From assembly GCA_963575745.1 (NCBI GenBank), contig CAUYUJ010019904.1, positions 265,001 to 329,000 on the forward strand: 64,000 nucleotides of DNA, given 5' to 3'. The DNA comes from Prorocentrum cordatum (taxonomy: Eukaryota > Sar > Dinophyceae > Prorocentrales > Prorocentraceae). Both the position numbers and the translations under genes were made by a program. Positions 30,117 through 41,558 of the stretch are shown in pieces (position 1 is the first letter of the stretch; every line of letters starts with the position of its first letter). Below the pieces are notes generated by a model that was not told where the DNA came from, made no database searches, and saw only the letters and a program-made list of their open reading frames with translations.

Positions 30117-32824
30117 TTACATCCGCCCGATCGAGTTCGGCAACGACGTCCGCTGGCAACCACTGAAGGCTGACATTACTACATAACGGCATTTCCCGAC
30201 TTCTCCTCCAAACGGGTCACCACTCGAACGCGGGTGTGGGACAAAATGCATACACGCTGGACAACGCGTTGTATCGATGAGCTCGCACACGCGGCGCCGC
30301 ACACCATGCGCAGAGGACGCATTTGAGGCCAGCTTCTGCCTCGAGCTGCATGCGTGCGAACACAAATGGCACGAAACTATGTCACTCACCTCGGCCATCC
30401 GCCGGTTTCTTACCCAAGTCCTCACCGCATTGAAACCACGCTCTTCCTGGGCATCTCTCAGTGCAGCCCTGAAGCGTTTCGGGTTGGCCCAGATCTCGGG
30501 AACCCACTATTCGATTGGCTTTGTCGGGCACGCTGAAAACGCACAATCACGAGATGCCAACAAGCTTAATTCCTCGGAAATGGCATGCATCCAGGATCTG
30601 CGGACCGCAATTGTCTGAGACAACACAACGCACAACGCTCGCGGGGCATGCAAACAATCTGCGATGAAGAGCCCGACGCGCATGCACAATATCATGGTCG
30701 CAGGTGCAACGAAGCACTCTTGCTCAGCACTGCAGTCGTGAGAAGGACAACGAGGGTCCCGCGGATCCGGTTTCAAGACGGAATCATACACTTGCATCGC
30801 AGCCTCGTGTTCTCATCAGCTCAGCAGCATGCAACTGTGGCCACGTGCTCGCCTGGTGAAGACCTCGTGTTAACACCACCCCCTGGCACAACGCAAGCCG
30901 TGTTTCGACTGGGACAGAGCTCCCTTGCAGCATGGTGTGGCACAAATGCTGGAGAACGCCCTATCGGATCACAGATTTTGGCCGTGATCTCGGGGTGCAT
31001 GGAATATGTGGAACAAGTAAGCGTACCAACATGTTTGTGTTGCGCCGCGGCGAACACCTGGCGTTGCACGCCGCGATCGTCGAAGTGGATGACGCCCCCG
31101 CGGTCAGTGACAAGTTGCTTCTGTGCCTCAACAGGCCCTGGGCCCGCGGATGTGAACAGCGTTTCTGTCTTACCTCGTTTGAAGTCAATGATTAGCCCAT
31201 GCGTGAAGAAAACCATTCGCGAAGATTGCCGCGCACTTTGCCATTTTAGCAACGATCTCACACGGCTGACCGAACAATGGCTGCGCAACATCGTCCACGT
31301 ACCCAACTACGCCAAAATGCACTGACTCCTGGCGCCGCTCGCCCTCCGGCTCAGCGCCGAGACCGGCGATTCGCGGTTCAGCTGGGAGTTCGAAAGCCTC
31401 CGCAGTGGCGAGGCGCAACTCCACGCCGTGGATCACGCGGGTAAATGCGGGGAGGAGACAAAGTCCCCAAGAACATTGCCTGCAAGACTCCCGATCTCAG
31501 TCTGGACGCAACCCGTAACGCCTTCCATCGCAAACCAGGACTTCCTGCGCAGTTTGCTCAACATCTTCAGATCGTGTTTCGTGCCTCCACTGTCGGTCCA
31601 ATGCTCATGGGCACAGAGGCCCCCGGCAACATTCGCGGCGTCCTCGGCGGACAACCTGGCGGCCAACAAACGCGCAATAAATGCGTGCATGGACGCCGGC
31701 GGCGCAGGAATAACAATAATCCTCGCGATTCTAGCACATGGAATATGCAAATGGACAAACAAAGCGCCGAACAAAAAAATCTTGGCACGAGCAGCGTCCG
31801 TGCGCGCAACCATGTACAGATGGGCGAAGTCCGTGGAGTCTCCGTTGAGCCCGCCGCCACACTGCAGGGCAGAACTGGTCGCGGCAAGAGCCGGCATCCC
31901 GCGGGACCGCATGTGGAGGGACAGCGATCTCGACGCAACCTCACAAATCGTCACGTCCGTGCAAGACGGGATTTCTGAAATTTCCCCCTAGCCTTGGTAA
32001 ATTTCGAACAATGACCCCCATTCCGCTGCAATGGCGGCTGCAAGGACACAGCTGACTTAAACGTGAGCGGGTGGAACAACCTGGCACACTCAAGAAGGGC
32101 TGCTTTGAACAATCCGGAACCCTTGCAATCTTCGGATATCCCGACCAATGGCCCCATGCGCGCAAAAATTCATGCATGCGATATCAGACACGGTCGGGAC
32201 AAAACCAAACTCGATCGCATCAACCGGAAGAGCTACATCAACGAGATTATCGGCCCTATCCTTCTCTACCAAATTGCACATCGAAATGTTCGCCCCTTGC
32301 AAAAACTCTGCAAAATGTTCGACTATCTCGCGCTTTGTATCGCAAACTGGCAATGTGACTGTGCCGTCTGCCTTCTTCACACCTGCTGCCGAATGCTGGG
32401 GTGGCCTCTATAAAAACGTTAGCACAGTGAACATGCGCCGCATCGACACGTCGGCCGCTGCGCTCTCCAGCTCAAGCCGCGTCCGCTCAGCAAAATCGGC
32501 AGCATCCTTGTCAAGCGCATGCTGGATTTCAACCGAAATTTCGTCGATGGCCGCGCTGCAAAGACTTCCGTTGAGACAAATATCACAAAACGAACGTCTG
32601 CAATCCACCAACTCGGATGGCGCCGCTCCCGCCGCTGCGGCCCAGGCCCAGAAGGCGGCATGGCACGTAGCCTTGCCGCGTTCCGGTCCTGGGCATCCTC
32701 CCTCCCTCCCTCCCCTCCTCTTCAGATTGCCCCTCCCCCTCCTGGAAAGGAGGAGGGGGAGGAACGAGTGGATTCCATTGTCCAACTCTCGCTCTCTGGC
32801 TCTCTCGCTCTCTCGCTCTCTCAC
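30117..32824 (-). pseudogene. LINE D: decayed non-LTR reverse transcriptase with C-terminal C2H2 fingers
   Basis: Read on the minus strand, pieces of one reverse transcriptase follow in order across several frames. An N-terminal helical region lies at 32600-32410, then a fingers region (PVDAIEFGFVPTVSDI, about 32200). The palm/motif-B area is at about 31560-31440 (SWFAMEGVTGCVQTEIGS). Motif C is YVDD at 31290-31301, intact. A thumb segment follows (GLIIDFKRGKTETLF, about 31190). Last come C2H2-type fingers (CHLCSHACSSRQKL...AHG, then CPACMHFVPH, about 30400-30235), in which a ligand His of the first finger is Asn. At least four frame changes make it non-functional. Confidence 0.75.
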
Positions 32825-32905
32825 TCTCTCGCTCTCCCTCTCCCTCTCGCTCGCTCGCTCTAGAAATGCATATATATATATATATATGTATATATAAATA
32901 TACAG
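32785..32905. repeat. CT microsatellite followed by TA microsatellite
   Basis: A TCTCGCTC-type run (about 32787-32862) passes into a TATATA run (about 32870-32900). It borders the 5' side of LINE D. Confidence 0.9.
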
Positions 32906-33039
32906 AACTTCATAACTGAAGATAATTCCCCACCTAGGCTCTGCCTAGAAGGGTTCTTACCCTGTATGCTCAAAGGGCTGGGCAGCGCAACTCGCCCCGG
33001 GCGGTTCCCCGAGGATCCGCCCTGCGGTTCACCCAGTTA

Positions 33040-33460
33040 CGTCCCCTTAGCTTAGCGTTGCTTATCTTATCTTCGCTTAGCTTATTTCATCTTAGCCTAA
33101 ATTAGCTTCATCTTAGCTCAGGTGTATCTTCGCTTAGCTTACATTCATCTTAGTTTCGCTGAGCTCTAGCATAGCAGAGCACAGCATTGCATAGCGTATC
33201 ATAGCATAGCGCAGCACAGCATATCGTAGCATAGCCCAGCATAGCATAGCATAGCGCAGCATAGCATAGCATAGCATAGCGCAGCACAGCACAGCACAGC
33301 ATAGCACAGCGCAGCATAGCAGAGCATAGCAGAGCATAGCAGCAAAGCAAGGGCAAAGCAACAGCAGCGACAGCAAAGCAAAGCACAAGCAACGCAAAGC
33401 AAAGCAAAGCAAAAGCAAGAGCAAAGCAAAGGAAAGGCAAAGCAAAAGCAATGTGCGACA
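33040..33460. repeat. Graded AGC-based repeat: CTTAGC, AGCATAGC, AGCAAAGC
   Basis: CTTAGCTTAG units (33045-33160) give way to AGCATAGC/AGCACAGC (33165-33345) and then AGCAAAGC/AAGCAAAGC (33345-33450). The unit stays near 5-10 bp while its sequence drifts along the array. Minus-strand Leu/Cys/Ala/Met frames are by-products. Confidence 0.9.
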
Positions 33461-33511
33461 GATGCCGAGCTAGCCTCGATGGCCGGACCGGAGCCCCCGC
33501 AAGCAGTGCCT

Positions 33512-33533
33512 TCCGTAACCATTTCGGCTCAAG
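33512..33533 (+). other. Degenerate dinoflagellate spliced-leader relict
   Basis: The sequence TCCGTAACCATTTCGGCTC plus AAG matches the 22-nt DinoSL at 20 of 22 positions, with G to A at position 7 and T to C at position 14. The first base T is one of those allowed at the variable first position. Directly downstream begins CCCAAGA-type repeat sequence (33534-33660). It may be the 5' end of a retroposed trans-spliced RNA, but two mismatches leave some room for chance. Confidence 0.6.
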
Positions 33534-33660
33534 TCCGGGGACCCTGCCACACAGCCGCCTCAAGACGGCCCAAGAGGCGCCCAAGAGGCCCCAAAAAACA
33601 TGCCAAAACGTCCCAAGACGGCCCAAGAGGTGCCCAAGATGGCCAAGTCGTGCGGTAGTA
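33534..33660 (+). repeat. Short CCCAAGAGGCC-type array
   Basis: Units such as GACGGCCCAAGAGGCGCCCAAG follow the spliced-leader relict directly. Confidence 0.7.
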
Positions 33661-33709
33661 GACCGGATACGGAGCATTCTCAAGCACACCCGGTGAGCGA
33701 ATGCGAAAA

Positions 33710-34250
33710 CATGCGTGTGTGTGTGTCTGTGCGCAGGCAAAGCAAAAACAAAATCAAGCAAAAGCAACAACAAAATCAAAGCAAAAGCAACAACACACGC
33801 AAAAGCAAAAGCAAAGGCAAGGCAATGCAAAGCCTAGATGTAGATGTAGATGTAGATGTAGGTGCAGGTGTAGATGTAGATGTAGATGCAGGTGTAGATG
33901 TAGGTGTAGATGTAGATGTAGATGTGAGTCTCGCTGTTGACGATGATAATGTAGATGTAGATGCAGGTGTAGATGTTAATTTAGCTGTCGCTGTAGATGT
34001 AGATATTGCTTTCCTAGATGCTCCAACTCCTAGGTGGGGTCGCACTGGGATAATTATGTATTATGTCTTTATCTCTCTCTCTCTCTCTTTCTTTCGGTTT
34101 CTCGTTCTCTCTCTCTCTCTCTCTATCTCTGTATCTGTCCCTGGCTCTCTCTCTCTCTCTGTCTCTCCATCGCTCTATATGTACGCAGACTCATGGGTCA
34201 TGTGTTTCCCTCTCTCTCCCTCTCTCTCCCTCGCTGTGAAGATGGGTCAA
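33710..34250. repeat. GTGTGT, AAAGCAA, GATGTA and CTCT microsatellites in series
   Basis: A GT run (about 33712-33730), AAGCAAAAGC units (33738-33830), GATGTA/GGTGTA hexamers (33836-34015) and CT runs (34070-34235) follow each other with little unique DNA between. Confidence 0.9.
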
Positions 34251-34910
34251 CAAAGGGGGAGGGGGGGGCGCAGGGTCGGAAAAAATGGCCTGGACTCGGC
34301 GATGCATTGCCGATAGATCGGCGATGCGGCGATGGAGACCCCGTCAGCAAAGCCGGGCATTCCTAGGCGGGTTCGGGGGGCCAAGGCCCTCGTTGGCGAT
34401 GAATGAGCGATGGGTAATCGATGCTTCCCCCCCCCTGAGCCAGTACCCCCCTGTCGTTGCCGCAGGTCTCGCTGGCTTGAGTCGAACCGTGGCGGTCACG
34501 TGGCGTGTTTCTGTTTGTTCCTACCGCGGGCTTGTCGACGCCTTACCCGACTCCTGGTGAGGCCTACCTGAACGGCGCCTAAGTGTAATGCAGCGCAGGG
34601 GCTCGTTGCCCGCCGCTGCGCTGGCACAGTGGGTTCCAAGCAAACTAGGGCCTGTGCTAATGAGAGATTCGGGGGGGCATGCCCTGCTTGCGCATGGCAA
34701 GCACAATCGGACTGTCAACTTCTCACCAAGGAGGCTGTTGCAAAATGTCGGCGCACCGCCAAAAATCAGTTGTCTGGCACCGGGTGCAATGTAGAGCGAC
34801 AGACCATCACTCAATAAAAGCGTGCTGTCCCGGCTCTGCTCAGCACTGCGCGACCTCGGGCTGCTTTGCAGCACTCGGGCATTGAGCTTGGTCTTTCATG
34901 GCTCGGCTTA
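34251..34910. other. No recognised gene
   Basis: The best open frame is 34588-34794 (plus, 68 codons), with normal composition but no recognised motif. The region is otherwise unique-looking. Confidence 0.35.
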
Positions 34911-36530
34911 TTATACTCGACCGCTTCCTGCGCGAAACCTATCGCGACGTATTTACGGGCCGCCCTGGTCCCTACGGCCGGCGCAATGGTTAGAACGGCT
35001 TTTCTTGCAAAAGAATCAGCAACAAAAAAAACGGCAGGAGCATGGAGCTTATATCGCCAAACACGAAAGATAGCTTACAGCCAACGATGCGGAAGACTGA
35101 GAGGACGAGGTGTCCCCTAACTGTCAGAGACATAATTCGATCGCACTTGCGACCCTACAAGGACACGAAAACCCAATCGATGGTTTCGTCCCGTGTGCGT
35201 GTGTGCAATCGCGGGACGTCCGACGATAACCAATCGAAGCCCCGTCGGGCAAATGATCACGGAGCATCGACATCAAGCAAAGTCGGGCATAGGTCGTCCT
35301 CCATGGAGCACGTTAGAGTGGGCCCAAGACAAACAATAATAATCGGTGGAGCAAAGGAAGATATGAGAGGAGGTAATTCGCCGGCCCACTGGGCCAGAGG
35401 CGTGCTAAGATCACGAGCGACGACTTCACAATACTTCTACTTCGCGCGCGCTGGGCAGCCCCTAGGGGTCCCTGGACGCAAAATACCCCGGCAGGGTCGG
35501 ACCAGAGATGGTTTTCCTCCTGGGCGCGGCTTTAGGCGCCCCAGAGCGATCCAAGAGAGCCCCGAGAGGCGCCCAATACGGTCCAAGAGGGCTCCCAGTC
35601 GTTGAACGATCGGTCCGAGACACCCAAGATGGCTTCCAGACGACCCACGACGCGTACAAGACCCCCGAAACGGCTACCAAGAAGCCTCCCAAGAGAGCCT
35701 GAAGAAAGCCTCGAGAGGCCAGAATCGTCAAATTTACGATGGTGTTTGAAAGATGTGGCCTTCTCGCCTTTTCGGTTTATCAATCGCTCCAAGACGGACC
35801 AAGAGGCCCCCAAGACCGCCCCAAGACGGCCCACAAAGCATCCAAGAGGACCCCAAGACGGCCCAAAATGGCCCCAAGACAGCCCAAGTGGCGCCCAAGA
35901 CGGCCCACGAGGGCCCCTGAACGGCCCCAAGAGGGGCCCAAAAACGAAACATGAACCGAAAAACCTAGCCTTCAGCCCCAAGAAGAGGACCCCAGGAGGC
36001 CCCCAAGAGGCACCCCAAGAAACCCCACGAGGCCCCCAAGAGGCGCGAACGCCTCCAACAGGCCTCAAAACTGCCTCCCTGAGGCCCCCGAGAGGCCAAC
36101 CGCGAGAGCCCCACCATCCATGAGGCCTCAGACCCACCACCCAGGCAAGGTCAAAGGCGTGCTAAGATCTCCGGCAACTGTTTCACAATATTTCTACTTC
36201 GCGCGCGCTGGGCAGCCCCTAGGGCCCCCCCGACACAAACTGCCCCGGCCAGGTCCCCGGCAGGGTCGGGCCAGAGATGGTTTCCTTTTGGGCGCGGCTT
36301 CCAGGGGCTTCTGAACGATCCAAGAGGCGCCCAAGACGGTCCAAGAGGGCTCCGAGTCGTCGAACGATCGGCACCGCATTGACAACAACACCCCGACAAA
36401 TGACAGCGGCGAGGCTATATGGGCTGGCGGGATGAGCGAAGCGATTGAAACAAAAAACGAAGACCAAAACGATAGGGCCGTAAGAGACACCAACGCGTGC
36501 CGACGAAGACGCGCGCTCCACCTTGGATTC
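34911..36530 (+). repeat. Dispersed repeat copy A, interrupted by head-bearing CCCAAGA elements
   Basis: The left part (34911-35375) matches 56995-57580, sharing ACTCGACCGC-TCCTGCGCGAAACCTA, GGCGCAATGGTTAGAAC-like, CAATCGAT and AATGATCA blocks in the same order. The right part (about 36470-36500, CCGTAAGAGACACCAAC) matches 57632-57650. Between them lies an insert of about 1.07 kb (35380-36447) that copy B lacks. Confidence 0.7.
35380..36447 (+). mobile_element. Two head-bearing CCCAAGA-type elements, adjacent or nested
   Basis: The first starts at about 35383 (TCGCCGGCCCACTGGGCCAG) with AGGCGTGCTAAGATC and CTTCTACTTCGCGCGCGC. It runs through CCCAAGA-type repeats to about 36130. A second head starts at about 36146 without the terminal TCGCCGGCCCA. 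The insert ends TGGGCTGGCGGGATGAGCGAAGCGA (from 36423), closely like the end of the 743-bp element at 18744-18768. No clear target duplication is visible. Confidence 0.7.
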
Positions 36531-39500
36531 GTCAAGGCGGCGGCGACGGCCGAGAGGCACGCGGCGAGATGAAACAAAAAACAGTGGCATGGGAATACGG
36601 ACTTCCATCCAGGGAGGCGAATGCAAACTGCCGGCGCGCCGCCCCAACACAAATCTAACGCCAAACGCAACTACAACGCACAATGGCAACAGAAACTCCG
36701 TCACGCAACGCCTTTCATGGTTCTGCTCTGCCCCGCGAGGCCTCGCGATGTTTTGCAACGGTCGAGCCTCGTCGTTGTTCGTCCCAAGCTTCAGTATCCG
36801 CCACCGTGTCCAACGGCACGAACTGGACTGTCCTCTGGTCCATTGACTCGAGAAGAGGTGGTTGACCATCGGATATCACACAGGGGGGTAAAAGCGCATG
36901 GTATAATGGAGGGCGGTGGTGGCGGTGATAAGATGCCCTTTTTTCCTGCACGCCGCCGCAATTATGCTGATGGCACAAGCAAATTGGACGGCGCCGCCTT
37001 AAGCCAAGGCGGCGGCGGCACGAACACCGCAGGACATAAATGCCGTTCCTGGGGCATCCCCTCAAAAACATGGGGGGCGGAGAGGGGGGGAGCGAGATTC
37101 GACCGTCGCCGCCGACTTGCATCGGCGCAAGGCAGCGCTTGCGTACGATACCTGTAGCCCGACGCTCCGGCCACCGACGCAGCCCGCACATACTGGGGCG
37201 CTCGGAACCAGGCCGCGCCCATGGGCCCAGCTCTTCGGCGCCAGAGCGGGCCGGGCAGAAGTGAGCTGAGTGATGCAGCTCGAGCAGGACGGACCAGAAT
37301 CGACCCTGAAAGCCCAAGAGACAAACGACGAAGGCTGCTCCCAGACCGGCGCAAAGCGCATTGCACGAGGTCGCGGCTCCGCGATAAGGGAGCGAAGGTG
37401 GGCGCGGGGAGGCGCCCCCCACGGACAGTCCCAGATCTGCTACGAAAACTCAGCGCGGGGCCAGGCAGAGGGCGCCCGCCACTTTGCGCGCGGCGCGGCT
37501 GCAGCCAAGCGACCCGCCAAACCTCCAGGACCCGTCGCGGCGCGCGAACAGCGGCAGAGGTCCCCTGTCGGCGATGGGAGGCGCATTGCCTCGACGCGGA
37601 AATTGGTCTTTACTTCTCGCTCACAGCTCCAGTTGCCAGCCATAACGTGCAAATGACAGTCGGGGTCGACGATGCCCTTGGCGTGGCCGCCCGCTGTCGC
37701 GTTTTTTGGCGCCGCGCCATTGCGCGTGCTCGGCGACGCCGCCATCTGCAGCGCCCCGACTGCGTCTTCTCATTGCGTATATGGATATCTCTGCTGGGAA
37801 GAATGCGCGCGCTGATCCGGCGTCAACCGCGAGGGGGGCTGGAACGCAGGGCCCGCCATGCCACAGATGCGTTTGAGCCCCTTTAATGAGCTCGAGTTAT
37901 CTTACCAGCGCAGGGCAACATTCGCCCAAACTGAGGCAGGTCAGCCAGGCCTGACCTGATGGCGATGAGATTTGCAGAGGCTGTCGACATAGCGCGCGAC
38001 ATCCCCCCCGCTACTCGTGTTCCCACGACGCAGCAGATTGCGTCCGCGGAAGCCGCGGCCCTGGGTCTCTTCGTCTTCTTCGCCCGCAAGCCCCCGAGAC
38101 CTGGGGTCGCATCGCAGGTCTACGGCGCCGCGATGGGGCAATGGCGTTGTAGGTGATCTCCTTGAGCGCCTGCAACAGCTCGCAGGCACGGGCGCCGGGC
38201 GTCTCGCCCGCGCCATCGCGCAGACCAGCGCGACTGCGGCATGCGATGGCCCCCCGACGGCGAGAAAAGGCGCCTCTGGCAACGTTGGCAGCCTCTGCGC
38301 AAGATCAACATGCCCAATGGAGCGAACTTGCTCGACGCGATCGTCTTGGCCCGTAGTCGCGCCCCCGTTCTCCGTCTGAAAATGCCGCGCAGCGCAGCGC
38401 GAAGGGGCGCGTGCGTTTTCAACTTGCATGCGCTGACTGCCTGATCGACCTGCTTTGCGTTGGCATCGGCGTGAGATTCCTCGCCGCGCATGCCGACGTC
38501 GTCAACGTGCTCGGCCGTTAGCAGGTCTCGGCGGCCTCGAACTGCGGGTCATCGGACATGGCCTCGCGGCCGATGCCCCCCGCGGTCTATCCTGGATCGC
38601 TCGAGGAATATCCTTGATTGCTGCGCCGGGGATGGGCAATTTCACACGGCGTCGCGTCTCGCGGCGGCGCTCGAAATCGGGCGGGGCGCGAAGCGCGGCG
38701 AAACTGCCAAGAGGCAAAGCGAACGCCGCGGCGCGCCCACTCCCCCGCGGCGCCGGCCAATTTTACGCCGGCGAGACCGTCGAAGAAAGCCTTCATCGCA
38801 ACCGGCAACGTTCCGACATGGGCAGCACGCTGGCGCACTTGCCGACGAGCGCCGGGGGGCCGCGGCGGAATGTTCCAGAGAGCGTTTCCGGCCTATGGGG
38901 CCGCGCCATACAAGGCGAAGTAGTATAATTCACATTGTTTCGCATACCAGCCCTCGCAAAGTTCCACGCGCGCGCGGGCCCCGGCGGCGCGAAGTTTTGG
39001 GCCCTGGGCGCTAGCTCCCCGGCGGGAAGGAAAGCTGTCTGCGCGCATCCTGCGCCGCGACAGGAACGATGGCGCGACCTGCTTCGAGTTTTTGATGGCA
39101 TCCTGCTGAGCGAAGATCGTCTCTCTTTGACAGCCGCGACTCAGGTCGCACCATATCGGCTGGGACTTCGACGCGGGTCGTGGCCACCTCGCCGGGGGGC
39201 GCGGCTTCCAACTGAGGTTATCGTAATGTTATACTAACCATGTCCACGGTGAAAACACGTTTCGGCGAACCTGCCGCGCTCGTCAGAGTCAGGGTCAGAG
39301 TTGCCCGAATCATCGCCATCCGAAACGTTGCCGGCCGTCGCAGGGCCCCCGGAAACTTGGCGGGCAACAGTCGACGAGGCTGATGACCAATAAGAGACAC
39401 ACACACACACACACAGGCACGCCATGATGTTACACGAGCTGTCGCGAAACGGGCATGCCAAGTTCGCTTTCCAAAGCTTGCAACTGGCGAACCTTCTCTT

Positions 39501-39759
39501 TGAATCGGCGATAGCCCAGAATATCCGGGGGGGGGATAACCAAACGTTCGCGTTGTGGGCAGCCCTGCACATGCCCGCGCGCACTGGCGCTGCGGCCCCA
39601 TACAGCTGCTAACGATGCGGCCGCGATGCTACTGTAGGTGGTGCGACGACGCGGGCGCCGCCTGAGAATGCCTACGGATGACTGAGCAGCTCGCGTTGGC
39701 GCACGCGGGATGTGATTGCTATGCGTAACCGCGAAATCTTGTGCACGCTATCTATAGAA
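36531..39759. other. GC-rich region without a supportable gene
   Basis: Several frames of 70-235 codons are open on both strands, as expected at this GC content, and none shows a motif. Local features are a short CA run (about 39392-39415) and a G run (39528-39535). The sequence from 38455 to 39230 has no obvious repeats and could hold exons I cannot recognise. Confidence 0.4.
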
Positions 39760-39761
39760 CA

Positions 39762-40240
39762 CTAGTGCACCACGCTGCCTGCGAGCACTGCACGACAGGC
39801 GCGCGCCGCAACGGTCTTGCACGCCACGGGCGTTGCTGCAGCAAAAGCTTCAGCGTGCACCACAACGCCTGCGTGCACCCCGATGCCTGCGCGCACAACA
39901 GGAGCAACGCGCACCACAACGCACGGCGAACATGTGTGCCACAGCGCTTCCGCGCACCTCCAAGGTCCCGCCGGGGCCCGAAATGTGGAAAACCCCCGGG
40001 GTGCCGAATATATCACATTCAACATGCAATTTATGTGTGATTATTGATTTTTCTGGCCCGGGGCGCGGCCCCCGCCCGTTTTCGGCCGACCATGAACGCG
40101 TAGACCACGGCGCCTGTCTAGCGCACGCCGCGACGCCTTTCCACACTACACCACAACTACTAGCGCCCACCGCAGCGCCTGTGTACACCCATGCCTGTGT
40201 ACACCACAAAGCCCGCGCACGCGTCAACGCCCGTTTTGGG
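39762..40240 (+). repeat. Dispersed repeat, copy 1 (GTGCACCACAACGCCT units plus TTTTTCTGGCCCGGGG block)
   Basis: Short units of about 17 bp (GTGCACCACAACGCCTGC and variants) lead to AGGTCCCGCCGGGGCCC (about 39963), then ATTGATTTTTCTGGCCCGGGG (about 40044), GTTTTCGGCCGACCAT (40077) and more units. The same order is found at 44840-45250 and, more diverged, at 45430-45800. It borders the 3' side of LINE B. Confidence 0.8.
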
Positions 40241-41546
40241 GGGGGGGCAAAGCCCCGGGAGGACGGCGGCGACCGACGCCCCCTGCGCGCGCCACGGGCG
40301 CGCGGAGGCCCGCAGCCGCCGACGACGCGCGGGCCGTCGCGGCGCGGGCGGCGCGCCGGCGGCGCCGAAAAGGGCCAGCGCAGCTAGCGCGGCCGCGGAG
40401 CGGGGGCGGCCGCGCCCAGGAGGCCCGGCGCCTCGCCAGCCGCCGCGTCGTCCGCGAGGCGCGCCGAGCTGGCGGGGCGCAGGCCTCTGCGAATGCGGTC
40501 GGCCAGAAACCAACGGATTCGCCCCGCCTCGCCCACGCGCAAGGCGCGTTGGGAGCCGGGGGCGTCGCGCGCCCGCGGCGGGCCCTCCTCGGCGGCGGGC
40601 TCGCCCCCACCTGGCACCGCTGGGGCCGCCGACGGCTGGCGCTGCTGGCGGCCGAGCCGCGGGGGGCGGGACCTCGCGGCCTCCTCCGAGGCCCGCTCGC
40701 TGGGAGGTGGCGGCCTATCCTCGCTACCCGTCGGCCCAGCGTCTCTTGGCGAGGCCCATGGCGGACGAGGGTCGCTGGCCTGCTGCGCCGAGGCAGAGCC
40801 GCAGCCCGGCGTCGCCGCGCGCCGCGATTTCCGCGCCCCGCAGCCGCGAGCGCGACCGCGAGAATGATTGCCTCCAACATGCGGCGCCGCTGCTGGCGCC
40901 CCCTTCTTGGGCAACGGTGGGCCTTCAGCCAGGCTGGCTCCGACCCGGCCGCTGGCCGCGGCGGCGCCCTGGGCCGCAGTGGTCGCGGGCGCCTGCCCCG
41001 CCGCACTCGGCGCGGGGTCGGCGCGGGGCCCTGGCCCCGATCGGGGCCGAGCCCCCCCGGTCGGCCGTCGGCGCCGCCGGCAGCTGCAGCAGCCGCCGCC
41101 GCCGCCGCCGCCGCCAAGGCCGCGCCTGCTGCCAAGCTGGACGGCGCCGCCCCCCTGGCCACCGAGGCGACCCCGGGGGCGCGCGGGGCCCCATGCAACT
41201 CCTGCCTCGACCTCGCGGCGCGCGCCGTGCGCAGACAGACCGCGCAGCGCCAGTGGCCCAAGGCGAGCGTGACGAACGAGTGCTCGGCGAGGCGGAGGCG
41301 GCCCCCGCTGGCCTCGTCGCGGGCCACGCAGCCGCGGGCGCTGTCGAGCCTGTCGGCAGCCGCGGGGGCACCTGCCGCGGCCGCCCAGTGCGCGAGGTCG
41401 TCGGCCACGCGCCCGCTGCCTCCGACCCGCCAGAAGGCCAGGTCGTCGACCGCGACCGACGGGGCGATGCTCGGCGAGGCCCGCAGGAGGACGAGCTTCA
41501 TGAGGAAGGTGGCCCACATGTCCCCAGCGAGGACCGTCTGCTGCAC
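40224..41546 (-). pseudogene. LINE B, third part: reverse transcriptase motif C onward
   Basis: This is the same reading frame as the preceding LINE B part, separated only by an in-frame TGA at 41559-41561. It begins with VQQTVLAGDMWATFLMKLVL and reaches motif C at AVDDLAF (about 41455-41433), where both Asp are kept and Ala-Val replace the more usual Tyr/Phe-Ala/Val. After about residue 110 the product becomes Ala/Arg/Pro-rich and may be out of frame or a low-complexity tail. It ends close to dispersed repeat copy 1. Confidence 0.7.
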
Positions 41547-41558
41547 CTCGATGAGGTC

